The position numbers were made by a program, and so were the translations under genes. The notes under the pieces are model-generated. The model saw only the letters and a program-made list of their open reading frames with translations, was not told where the DNA came from and made no database searches. Source: an uncultured Bacillota bacterium (lineage in GTDB: Bacteria; Bacillota; Clostridia; Peptostreptococcales; Anaerovoracaceae). Taken from it: a stretch of DNA of 64,000 nucleotides. Position 1 is the stretch's first letter. Each line of letters opens with the position of its first letter. Location: positions 119,245 through 183,244 of the forward strand of contig CAKMKG010000006.1 in NCBI GenBank assembly GCA_927441425.1. Direction: 5' to 3'. Positions 44,063 through 51,765 of the stretch are shown here, piece after piece.

Positions 44063-45958
44063 ATGGCAATTAACCCAACACAGGTCACAGTGGGCGACCT
44101 TTTCGGTTCAAAGAAATATTTCGTTGATTTCTATCAACGTGAATATAAGTGGAACGATAATATTAAGAATCAGTCGTATAAGCCTATTAAGGCATTGCTT
44201 GACGATATCTTCTATCGATTCGATTTGAACTACAAACCAACTGCGGACATTAACGAGCAGACCATAGCTCGATATGATTGGTACTACCTCAACTCATTTA
44301 TGACAAATACAATAGGTGGCAACACTTACATAGTCGATGGGCAACAGCGTCTGACTACGCTGACTGTTCTAACAATCGCTCTTTTAAAAATCGGCAAGAG
44401 TCTTAATATTGAAGATGGAAAGTTGCGCTTTTTGGATAAAAAGATTTGCGATTTCGACGCAAACGGTGAAATGGTTTTCTGGATGGGATTTCTCGACAGA
44501 GTTAATGCTCTCAAAGCCATTTATGACGTAAAACCTGATGAGATCATAAAAGCACCTGATTCGGCTACGATAGCCGAAAAGAACATCTATGAAGCCTACC
44601 AGACAATAATGACTTACTTGCGACAACGGCTCGATAATAAGCATGTTTTTGATGCCTTTAGACTGTATCTTTACCAGCGAGTTTACTTGATTTCTATTGA
44701 TGTTGACGAATCCAAAGATGTCGCAATGGCGTTTGAGGTTATCAACGACCGTGGCATCCCTTTAAAAGCATATGAAATTCTCAAAGGCAAGATACTGGGC
44801 ATCATTGATAAAGCAGAGGTTCAGCCGTATGTTGCAAAGTGGGAGAAGACAATAAATAGCATAGCTGATGAATGGGGTGACGATGATGTCGATTTTTTTC
44901 TCGGTACTTATTTCCAAGCAAAGTACACAGATACCGTGTTGCAATACCGCGATATGCAGGATGATAGGTATCACAAATCCATCTACCTCGACGAGTTCGA
45001 TAAAAAAATCGGCTTTAAACATCGCGCCAACTCCGCAAAAAGCATTCAACTCGTAAAAGACTTTGTCGACAAAGAACTCCCATACTTTGGAGCGATTTAT
45101 CAACAACTTAGCCGTGATTATAACGACTGGCAGACCCCTGCCTTTGCTTGGTTTAATGCAATAAACGAACAGGATATGCAATTTTACTTAGTGCTGTCAG
45201 CAATCAACTTTAATGACACGGAGCGAGATAAAAAGTATGGCTTGGTCATTCGAGAGTTTGATAGGCTTTACACAATTTCAAATCTCATGGGAGCATATAA
45301 GTCAAACGTTTTTAGCAATGATATTATCGAGTTGGGACAGGCTATTCGAGGGAAAAGCTGTGCGGATATAAAAGCAGCGTTCGATTCGGCACTGCTTAAG
45401 ATGATATCAAAAGCCCATAACCGAAACGATATTGTTGACCCATTCAAATATGAGCTATTCGCAAATATGGGATACTCTAATCTGGGCGGTCGCTTCTTGC
45501 GTTATTTCTTCTCTCGTATTGACCATTTTATATCTACTGGAGCAAACCTCAGTACAGGAACCTACTATAGTCATATAAGTCAAGCAAAAGGCAAGGATGT
45601 GTATCATATTGAACATATCTTGGCGCATGACGAGAAACACGTCAACGCTCATCTATTTTCTGACGAGGAGGAATTCATCGTCCAGAGAAACAGACTCGGA
45701 GGATTGCTTCTGCTTAAAGGAAAGGACAATCAATCATCAGGCAACGAACTTTACAACGATAAATTAAAAACCTATGTTGGTAATGGGACGCTGTTCGCTC
45801 AGACTTTGTTGAAGGATTTTGCCCATCATAACAAAGGCTTTTCAAACTTCTGTGCGAAGTATGCCCTTGATTTCAAAACCTACGCCAAATATGATGGTAC
45901 ATCTATTGAAGAACGCCAGAAGCTGTTATTTGATCTGGTTAAGCTAATCTGGGCTTAA
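44063..45958 (+). CDS. GmrSD-like type IV restriction enzyme (DUF262 plus HNH/DUF1524)
   Basis: This 631-residue single-chain protein has an N-terminal DUF262 domain with FYQREYKWNDN near residue 24 and YIVDGQQRLTTLTVLTIALL near 88, the ParB-like nucleotide-binding motif. The C-terminal DUF1524 nuclease has YHIEHILAHDEKHVNAHLF near 513 and RNRLGGLLLLKGKDNQSSGN near 543, with the HNH residues. Enzymes of this class cut DNA with modified cytosines in a nucleotide-dependent way. It starts behind AGGGGG, 25 bases after the preceding gene. Confidence 0.92.
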   Translation: MAINPTQVTVGDLFGSKKYFVDFYQREYKWNDNIKNQSYKPIKALLDDIFYRFDLNYKPTADINEQTIARYDWYYLNSFMTNTIGGNTYIVDGQQRLTTLTVLTIALLKIGKSLNIEDGKLRFLDKKICDFDANGEMVFWMGFLDRVNALKAIYDVKPDEIIKAPDSATIAEKNIYEAYQTIMTYLRQRLDNKHVFDAFRLYLYQRVYLISIDVDESKDVAMAFEVINDRGIPLKAYEILKGKILGIIDKAEVQPYVAKWEKTINSIADEWGDDDVDFFLGTYFQAKYTDTVLQYRDMQDDRYHKSIYLDEFDKKIGFKHRANSAKSIQLVKDFVDKELPYFGAIYQQLSRDYNDWQTPAFAWFNAINEQDMQFYLVLSAINFNDTERDKKYGLVIREFDRLYTISNLMGAYKSNVFSNDIIELGQAIRGKSCADIKAAFDSALLKMISKAHNRNDIVDPFKYELFANMGYSNLGGRFLRYFFSRIDHFISTGANLSTGTYYSHISQAKGKDVYHIEHILAHDEKHVNAHLFSDEEEFIVQRNRLGGLLLLKGKDNQSSGNELYNDKLKTYVGNGTLFAQTLLKDFAHHNKGFSNFCAKYALDFKTYAKYDGTSIEERQKLLFDLVKLIWA

Positions 45959-45980
45959 CAGCTTGTTGGGAGGTGACCGT

Positions 45981-47015
45981 ATGCCCTTTACCATCGTCCG
46001 TCAGGACATCACAAAAATGAAAGTTAACGCAATCGTCAATGCCGCCAACACCGATTTGCAAATGGGTGGTGGAGTTTGCGGAGCCATATTCAAAGCGGCA
46101 GGAGCGGCACAGCTTCAAGCTGCCTGTGATAAACTCGCCCCGATTAAGACGGGTGAGGCGGTTATTACACCGGGATTCGACCTGCCCGCTAAGTTTGTTA
46201 TTCACGCGGCAGGCCCCGTTTATCGGCAGTGGAATAAGGAACAGAACGAGCAATACCTCCGTGCCGCCTATACGAATTCATTGAAAAGAGCCGTTGAAAA
46301 CAAGTGTGAAAGCATAGCATTTCCGCTTATTTCAAGCGGCATTTATGGCTATCCGAAAGATGAGGCCCTTCAGGTGGCAACCTCAGCAATTCAAGATTTC
46401 CTTTCTGACCACGACCTTGATGTGACACTTGCGGTGTTTGACAAGTCAGCATTTACCATTAGCCGCGAACTGCTCGGAGCAGTCGAGAGCTACATTGATG
46501 AGCATTATGTTGTTACTCACCAAATAAAGCGACGGCAATTGCTTGATGTGGAGCGGGAAGCCTTATATGAGGCTGATGAGGAAGATAGCAAATATAACGA
46601 ACCTATTTTTGAGGAAATGCTCGCCCCGTCAATCGGTGCGCCAGCCCCGCTTGATGACTTGGTTGGCAATCTTGATGAGCCATTTTCCCAGACGCTTCTG
46701 CGCCTGATTGATGTCAAGAGAATGACGGATGTAGAGGTTTATAAGCGTGCCAATCTCGACCGCAAATTGTTTTCCAAAATTAGGAGTAACAAAGGATATA
46801 TGCCAAGCAAGCGTACTGCCATCGCCCTGGCCGTGGCATTGGAATTATCGCTTGACGAAACCGACGACCTTTTGGAACGGGCGGGATATGCGCTTTCCCA
46901 CGCGGTAAAGTTTGATGTTATCGTTGAATATTTCATTACAAACGGCAAATACGATGTTTTTGAGATAAATGAGGTGCTGTTTGAGTACGACCAGCCGCTT
47001 TTGGGAGGGTGCTGA
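45981..47015 (+). CDS. Macro domain fused to a C-terminal HTH-like domain
   Basis: The ATG at 45981 follows GGGAGGTG, giving 344 residues. The macro domain occupies residues about 1-175: VNAIVNAANTDLQMGGGVCG at 15, KTGEAVITPGFDLPAKFVIH at 57 and SIAFPLISSGIYGYPKDEAL at 111, all ADP-ribose-binding loops. An acidic linker follows. The last 110 residues (LLRLIDVKRMTDVEVYKRAN, then PSKRTAIALAVALELSLDET) look like a degenerate XRE fold. Such fusions may read or remove ADP-ribose and bind DNA or protein. It follows the GmrSD-like gene by 22 bases. Confidence 0.88.
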   Translation: MPFTIVRQDITKMKVNAIVNAANTDLQMGGGVCGAIFKAAGAAQLQAACDKLAPIKTGEAVITPGFDLPAKFVIHAAGPVYRQWNKEQNEQYLRAAYTNSLKRAVENKCESIAFPLISSGIYGYPKDEALQVATSAIQDFLSDHDLDVTLAVFDKSAFTISRELLGAVESYIDEHYVVTHQIKRRQLLDVEREALYEADEEDSKYNEPIFEEMLAPSIGAPAPLDDLVGNLDEPFSQTLLRLIDVKRMTDVEVYKRANLDRKLFSKIRSNKGYMPSKRTAIALAVALELSLDETDDLLERAGYALSHAVKFDVIVEYFITNGKYDVFEINEVLFEYDQPLLGGC

Positions 47016-47017
47016 TT

Positions 47018-48337
47018 ATGGATCATTTTCTAATAATTGTATTGCCCATAATAGCACTCGCTTTAATTATTGGAGGGGTTATTTTCTTGCATAAAAAATC
47101 TAATCCCAACGGAAACAATCTCGTAAGCGCAAAACAGACCGATTCAATAAACTCGAAGGGTCTTGTAACGGCTGGAGATGTTCAGGGTGGCGAAATTGTC
47201 ATACCGATTGAAGTTCTGCCAGCGACAATTCGGATCGACGAAAAGAGTCTATTTGAAATTACAGATAGCACAGTTATTTCTCGGGTTTCAGAATTAATAC
47301 CTTTCACATCGCAAACTGGGACGAGGTTGATGGCAAACAACGCCATTAACTCCCTAAAAGGTACAGAGTTAATAAAAATGGATATTCCATTTTCACGACT
47401 CACAAAATCGAAAGACGTTGCAGGTGCTGCAAGAGGTTATATTCACGGCGGTAAGGGCGTAGCGGCGCAAGCGAACCTAACTAAAGTTGACATGAGCAAA
47501 GTCACAAAAACTACTACTGTTGCTAATAGTGTGGCAAATGTGATGAATATCGGTTCTTTGGTAGTCGGACAATACTATATGTCCGAGATTAGCTGCAAAC
47601 TGGAGACTATGACGAAGAGCATCGACAAAATCGGGGACTTTCAGGACAGGGAGTTTAAGAGCCGAATAATGTCTGTAATTACTCTTGTTGGAGAAATATC
47701 GCAATTTAGTTCTGAAATTATGGAGAGTGATGACCAGCGAGCACTCAAACTTTCTGCCATAGAGAATTTGAAAGCTACAGCTACTGAACTGCTTGGCCAA
47801 GTAAACATTACAATATCTGATATTACGCAAAAGACACCTGATCCGGATTATAAAGAGTATCAATCTAAAGTTGATGATTTTCAAAAACTGGTGGGATATC
47901 AGAATGCTCTGGTCACTGTTCTGGAGGAAATCAGCAAGTTGACGTACTTATTAGGGAAAGGTTCGATCTCAACTGAGAGAAGCTATTCTTCTTTTAATAA
48001 GTATCTTGAACTGTCTGTGCAAACAAGAAATCTCCTTGGACAATGGCATGATAGGCAGGTCAAATCACTGCGTATTGATTTAAAAAAAGAGCGTATATCT
48101 AAGGCTGGGTTTGAAGCTGTTGTTTCAGCGATACCAGGCTTGTTTGATGATAAATTTAAATTTAACGCACTAAGACAAAGCTTCGTAAACCAAATAAGCA
48201 CTCAAGCAACAAACATTCCTGAAAGTCCAGCCGAACAGAAACAAATCTACGATGATGATGTGCAAATCATAATAAAAGACAACAAATTTTACTATCTGCA
48301 CGATTCTCCCACCAGTATCCAAGAATCAGGCGAGTAA
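47018..48337 (+). CDS. Membrane-anchored coiled-coil protein of unknown function
   Basis: The ATG at 47018 is preceded by GGGAGGG nine bases upstream and lies two bases after the macro gene stop. The 439-residue product begins with one hydrophobic segment (residues about 4-25, LIIVLPIIALALIIGGVIFL) and a short Lys patch, so most of it should be cytoplasmic. The middle is helical (MSEISCKLETMTKSIDKIGD and beyond) with several weak heptads. A Gly/Ala-rich loop AAGARGYIHGGKG-like region lies near 130. No enzymatic motif was found and no family is recognised. Its fixed position between macro and VWA genes suggests a shared complex at the membrane. Confidence 0.6.
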   Translation: MDHFLIIVLPIIALALIIGGVIFLHKKSNPNGNNLVSAKQTDSINSKGLVTAGDVQGGEIVIPIEVLPATIRIDEKSLFEITDSTVISRVSELIPFTSQTGTRLMANNAINSLKGTELIKMDIPFSRLTKSKDVAGAARGYIHGGKGVAAQANLTKVDMSKVTKTTTVANSVANVMNIGSLVVGQYYMSEISCKLETMTKSIDKIGDFQDREFKSRIMSVITLVGEISQFSSEIMESDDQRALKLSAIENLKATATELLGQVNITISDITQKTPDPDYKEYQSKVDDFQKLVGYQNALVTVLEEISKLTYLLGKGSISTERSYSSFNKYLELSVQTRNLLGQWHDRQVKSLRIDLKKERISKAGFEAVVSAIPGLFDDKFKFNALRQSFVNQISTQATNIPESPAEQKQIYDDDVQIIIKDNKFYYLHDSPTSIQESGE

Positions 48338-48344
48338 ATCATTT

Positions 48345-48361
48345 GTCGCTTCCAAAGCGAC
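48345..48361 (+). other. Short hairpin in the gap before the VWA gene
   Basis: GTCGCTT (48345-48351) and AAGCGAC (48355-48361) form a perfect seven-base stem with a three-base loop. No U-run follows, so it is unlikely to be a full terminator. It may limit readthrough or stabilise the transcript end. Confidence 0.4.
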
Positions 48362-48420
48362 CGACAACCCCCAGCTGAGTAGTATTCTAAGGTTACATTA
48401 AATCTTAGGAGGCTACGAAA

Positions 48421-49074
48421 ATGAAAAAGGGATTAACTGAATTGGTATTTATACTCGACAAAAGCGGCTCGATGAGCGGTCTGGAAGCAGACACCATTGG
48501 CGGATATAACTCAATGCTTAAAAAGCAGCAGGCAATTGAAGGCGAATGTCACATTACAACGGTGCTATTCGATAACAACTATGAACTACTCCATGACCGT
48601 ATTGACATTAAGGCGGTAAGCCCGATTACCGAGAAAGAATATCAGGTTGGTGGATCGACAGCACTTCTTGATGCAATCGGTAATACAATTCATAAAATTG
48701 GAAACGCGCAGAAGCATACTGCCGAGAATTACCGCGCCGAAAAAGTAATGTTCGTGATTATCACAGATGGCGAGGAAAACTCCAGTCGTGAATACTCTGC
48801 AGAAAAGGTAAAAGCGCAGATTGAAAGGCAAAAAAAGAAATTTGGCTGGGAGTTTATCTTTCTTGGTGCGAATATTGATGCGGTTCAAACAGCCAGGCGC
48901 TTCGGGATTGCTCCTGACAGAGCGATCGATTATCTGGCCGACAGTGAGGGGACGGAACTGAATTATAAGGTAATGGCAAGTGCTGTGGCGACATTCCGGG
49001 AGGCGGGAACCGTTGACGAGGCTTGTTTTGAGGAAATCCGCAAGGACGTGAAGCGGCGAGGAGGTCGTAAATAA
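48421..49074 (+). CDS. VWA domain protein (TerY-like)
   Basis: This 217-residue protein is a single von Willebrand A domain: LVFILDKSGSMSGLEADTIG with the MIDAS D-x-S-x-S at residues 13-17, and VMFVIITDGEENSSREYSAE near 109. A conserved GGSTALLDAIGNTIHK lies near 77. TerY-like VWA proteins are found in tellurite and phage-resistance gene clusters and probably act as metal-dependent adaptors. The stop overlaps the ADP-ribosylglycohydrolase start by one base, so the two are coupled. Confidence 0.93.
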   Translation: MKKGLTELVFILDKSGSMSGLEADTIGGYNSMLKKQQAIEGECHITTVLFDNNYELLHDRIDIKAVSPITEKEYQVGGSTALLDAIGNTIHKIGNAQKHTAENYRAEKVMFVIITDGEENSSREYSAEKVKAQIERQKKKFGWEFIFLGANIDAVQTARRFGIAPDRAIDYLADSEGTELNYKVMASAVATFREAGTVDEACFEEIRKDVKRRGGRK

Positions 49075-49925
49075 TGCTTGGAGCGATTATTGGAGACATC
49101 GTAGGCTCGGTCTACGAATGGCATAATATCAAAACAAAAGACTTCCCACTGTTCCGCGACGAATGCTTTTTCACAGATGATACAGTGATGACCATAGCCA
49201 CAGCCGACGCAATAATGAACGGCGGCGAAGTCGACAATTTTATTGATGCATATAAAAAGTGGGGACGGCTATATCCCGACGCAGGATATGGCGGCAGGTT
49301 TGGAAGTTGGATTCACTCTGGTGACCGAAAGCCCTACAATTCTTGGGGTAACGGTTCGGCGATGAGGGTTTCACCTTGCGCTTGGGTGATGAATTGTGGA
49401 TTCTATGGGCGTACAGGTTGTTGGCCATCAAACGGTTGGGAATGTGTAACAAAATCTGCTGAAGTGACGCATAACCACCCTGAAGGAGTCAAAGGTGCAC
49501 AGGCTACCGCAGTAGCGATATTTTTGAGCCGGTTCTACGCCGGTGGGCACGCCTTCGATTATTGCCAGCCGTGGTCACTTGAAGAATTGAAAGCGGAAAT
49601 AAAAAAGCTGATAGAATCCAATCTTGGATATGATCTATCCAAGACCCTTGATGAAACTCGTCCTACCTACCGCTTCAATGAAAGCTGTCAGGATACGGTG
49701 CCACAGGCGATTATCGCATTCCTTGAAAGCACAGACTTTGAGGATGCTATCCGAAATGCCATTTCCCTCGGGGGCGACAGTGACACGCTTGCCGCAATCA
49801 CTGGCAGCATTGCAGAGGCCGCCTATGGTATTCCTGATTGGATAAAGGATAAGGCATTAGGTTACCTTGATGAACCGCTGAGAGGTGTCTATAATCGGTG
49901 GGAAACATATATTAAGAACAACTAA
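49074..49925 (+). CDS. ADP-ribosylglycohydrolase (DraG/ARH family)
   Basis: This 283-residue protein opens MLGAIIGDIVGSVYEWHNIK and carries the dinuclear metal-binding residues FFTDDTVMTIATADAIMNGG near residue 32 and SLGGDSDTLAAITGSIAEAA near 231. The family removes ADP-ribose from arginine or other residues. It is the last gene of the operon and is followed by direct repeats and a terminator. With the macro protein it gives the operon two potential ADP-ribose erasers. Confidence 0.94.
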   Translation: MLGAIIGDIVGSVYEWHNIKTKDFPLFRDECFFTDDTVMTIATADAIMNGGEVDNFIDAYKKWGRLYPDAGYGGRFGSWIHSGDRKPYNSWGNGSAMRVSPCAWVMNCGFYGRTGCWPSNGWECVTKSAEVTHNHPEGVKGAQATAVAIFLSRFYAGGHAFDYCQPWSLEELKAEIKKLIESNLGYDLSKTLDETRPTYRFNESCQDTVPQAIIAFLESTDFEDAIRNAISLGGDSDTLAAITGSIAEAAYGIPDWIKDKALGYLDEPLRGVYNRWETYIKNN

Positions 49926-49934
49926 AACCAGGGG

Positions 49935-49986
49935 TGTGCAAAAGCGGTGCATCTTTTAACGATTTAATTTGAGCGGTGCATTTTAT
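49935..49986. repeat. Tandem-spaced direct repeats, possible insertion sequence end
   Basis: AGCGGTGCATCTTTTA (49943-49958) and AGCGGTGCATTTTA (49972-49985) occur 29 bases apart, preceded by TGTGCAAA at 49935. Repeated sub-terminal motifs of this kind are typical for ends of IS21-like elements. No transposase gene is next to them, so this may be a solo remnant or a coincidental operator pair. Confidence 0.4.
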
Positions 49987-50028
49987 CAATAGTTAGTTCC
50001 TTTGCCATAATGTGTATGTAAAAAAGAT

Positions 50029-50065
50029 ATCCTGCGTGAGAAACGCAGGATTTCTGCCTTTTTTG
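50029..50065 (+). terminator. Rho-independent terminator after the defence operon
   Basis: ATCCTGCGT (50029-50037) and ACGCAGGAT (50043-50051) form a nine-base stem with a GAGAA loop, followed by a T-rich tract ending CCTTTTTT. It is placed about 100 bases after the last operon gene. Confidence 0.8.
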
Positions 50066-50432
50066 AGACTTTTTTGCCCCCGAAAAAGCCGTTTTTTAGA
50101 ACATCGATTTTGAGGATGTCATATAGGGAATTTTAGTAGTTTGGGGGAGTCGAACTCTCATTTTACCTATTTTTAACTCCAATCGCAGAAAACAAGGCGA
50201 TATCTGCTTTCCTAACAACATAGATAAAGTTTTGCTTAGACAGTGCGTACCTTTTAGGATGATTGAAAAGCCGAACGAAAGGTAGTGCCCTTTTTTAATT
50301 TCCCAATGATCCGTATTATTGGCAAGACCGTAAAAATAACAAATATGATTAATCTACCATTTCTCTCTTGAGTGTAATATAATTTATTGAGTTCGTAATG
50401 AGTACTACCATTTGCTTTATACAGGAGATTCT
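50066..50432. other. AT-rich gene-free spacer
   Basis: No convincing open frame was seen. An AAGGTAGTGCCC...TTTTTT segment near 50280-50300 is T-rich and may end a lost transcript. A TATAAT-like box occurs near 50380, upstream of the cyclase gene, but without a good -35 hexamer. Composition here is clearly more AT-rich than in the flanking operons. Confidence 0.4.
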
Positions 50433-51521
50433 ATGAAAGACCTATTTTTAAACGGCACTATTCTAATATCATTCATTGCTTTGGTAAACCAGTTTATTAG
50501 AGACCTTGATTTTAGTCCGGCTTCTAATATAAAATTAAGACTTTTAGGTGGAGTGATAACAGGAATTCTTGGTTGTATACTTATGATTTTTAGCGTTGAA
50601 GTAATGCCTGGAGTGATTGTAGATTTTCGAAACATTGCAATTATATTAGCTTCCATTTTTGGAGGATCAGTAACATCAATTTTAGCAGGTTTAATCATAG
50701 GTGCTTTTCGACTGCTTTGGTTTGGTGTGTCAGAGTCATCAATGATGGCATTTCTTGTTGTACTAATAATGGGCATAGGGTGTCCACTTATTACTTACAA
50801 AGTACGTTCAAAAAAAATAAAGTGTTTATATTTGACGATGTTTAACGTCCTCATATCAAGTATAGCTTTTATTGTCTTAGTTCAAGATCATATGATATTA
50901 TTGCAACTGTTATTGTCTTATAACATTGGATGCTTAATTATTACATTTATTTTATGTTTGTTTATTAATAATCTAGCTACTTCAAACCGCTTATTTAAAA
51001 AATATAAAAATGAATCATCGATAGATTTTTTAACCGGATTATATAATGTAAGACAATTTGATAAAACTTATAATGATATTACTAGCAGAATAATTGAAAA
51101 CGATGAGCGGCTTTCTTTATTATTCATCGATATTGATTATTTTAAGAAAATAAACGATACTTTTGGACATACAGAAGGCGATGTAATACTAAAAGAATTT
51201 GGTAAGCTTCTATTAGAATCTTGTAGAGATTTTGATATTATTTCAAGGATTGGAGGCGAAGAATTCTCAGTTCTCTTATTGGATTGTCATCCACAACAAG
51301 CCAGGAAAATAGCTGAAAGAATTCGTTCTTCAGTTGAAAAGCATGCGTTTAGTATATCCAATGGAAAAGCAGTAAGTATAACAGTATCGATTGGTATTGC
51401 AACCTATCCTGATACTACAATAAACTTTAATGATTTAATAAAAGAATCGGATAAAGCCTTATACGAAGCGAAACAAGCCGGCAGAAATAAAGTTGTTTTT
51501 GCTGACGTACTAAATGAATAA
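50433..51521 (+). CDS. Membrane diguanylate cyclase (5TM sensor plus GGDEF)
   Basis: The ATG at 50433 (MKDLFLNGTILISFIALVNQ) follows AGGAG, giving 362 residues. The N-terminal 180 residues contain five or six hydrophobic helices (IALVNQFI, GVITGILGCILMIF, SVTSILAGLIIGAFRLLWF), matching the 5TM LYT-type sensor. The GGDEF domain starts near DFLTGLYNVRQFDKTYNDI and includes the catalytic IGGEEFSVLLLD near residue 272, an active GGEEF variant. It should make cyclic di-GMP. The AT-rich composition differs from both sides and suggests a separate origin. It is a single gene with its own ribosome site. Confidence 0.92.
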   Translation: MKDLFLNGTILISFIALVNQFIRDLDFSPASNIKLRLLGGVITGILGCILMIFSVEVMPGVIVDFRNIAIILASIFGGSVTSILAGLIIGAFRLLWFGVSESSMMAFLVVLIMGIGCPLITYKVRSKKIKCLYLTMFNVLISSIAFIVLVQDHMILLQLLLSYNIGCLIITFILCLFINNLATSNRLFKKYKNESSIDFLTGLYNVRQFDKTYNDITSRIIENDERLSLLFIDIDYFKKINDTFGHTEGDVILKEFGKLLLESCRDFDIISRIGGEEFSVLLLDCHPQQARKIAERIRSSVEKHAFSISNGKAVSITVSIGIATYPDTTINFNDLIKESDKALYEAKQAGRNKVVFADVLNE

Positions 51522-51602
51522 AGTAAAAAGATTTTACGATTAATATAATAACATCCAATCGTCTTCTCGAATAATTTTTTCTAAAAAAGAGGGACTTATC
51601 AT

Positions 51603-51674
51603 ATGAAAAAGGCCAACGCTTTTGAGACTAATACAGATATATATGATGAATGGTTTGAAAAGAAAATTTACTAA
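51603..51674 (+). pseudogene. Fragment of a SAM-dependent methyltransferase (N-terminus only)
   Basis: An ATG behind AAGAGGGA starts a 23-codon frame, MKKANAFETNTDIYDEWFEK, then a stop. This opening is typical of small class I methyltransferases (N-A-F-E-x-x-x-x-x-Y-D-x-W-F). It ends abruptly 90 bases before the intron, so the rest has been lost. The identification rests on a short stretch. Confidence 0.4.
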
Positions 51675-51726
51675 CGCAACTTTCCTATCCATAGAATAAT
51701 TGTAAAATAGAATGGATAGTTGTATC

Positions 51727-51765
51727 AGACCGTATTACAGCATAATGCTGCGATATGGTCTTTTT
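51727..51765 (+). terminator. Rho-independent terminator, target of the intron
   Basis: AGACCGTAT (51727-51735) pairs with ATATGGTCT (51753-51761) (one G-U pair), with an inner CAGC/GCTG stem, followed by TTTTT. The intron begins directly after it, which is the usual target choice of group IIC introns. Confidence 0.75.

Noticed and set aside
43537..47015. A simple DarT-DarG toxin-antitoxin pair
   Set aside because: The ART-like and macro genes are separated by the 1.9 kb GmrSD-like gene, the writer assignment is weak, and the macro protein lacks a DarG-type C-terminal region.
50433..51521. The GGDEF protein as part of the defence operon (CBASS-like signalling)
   Set aside because: It lies beyond the operon terminator, is much more AT-rich, and has an ordinary 5TM-GGDEF layout with no effector gene beside it.
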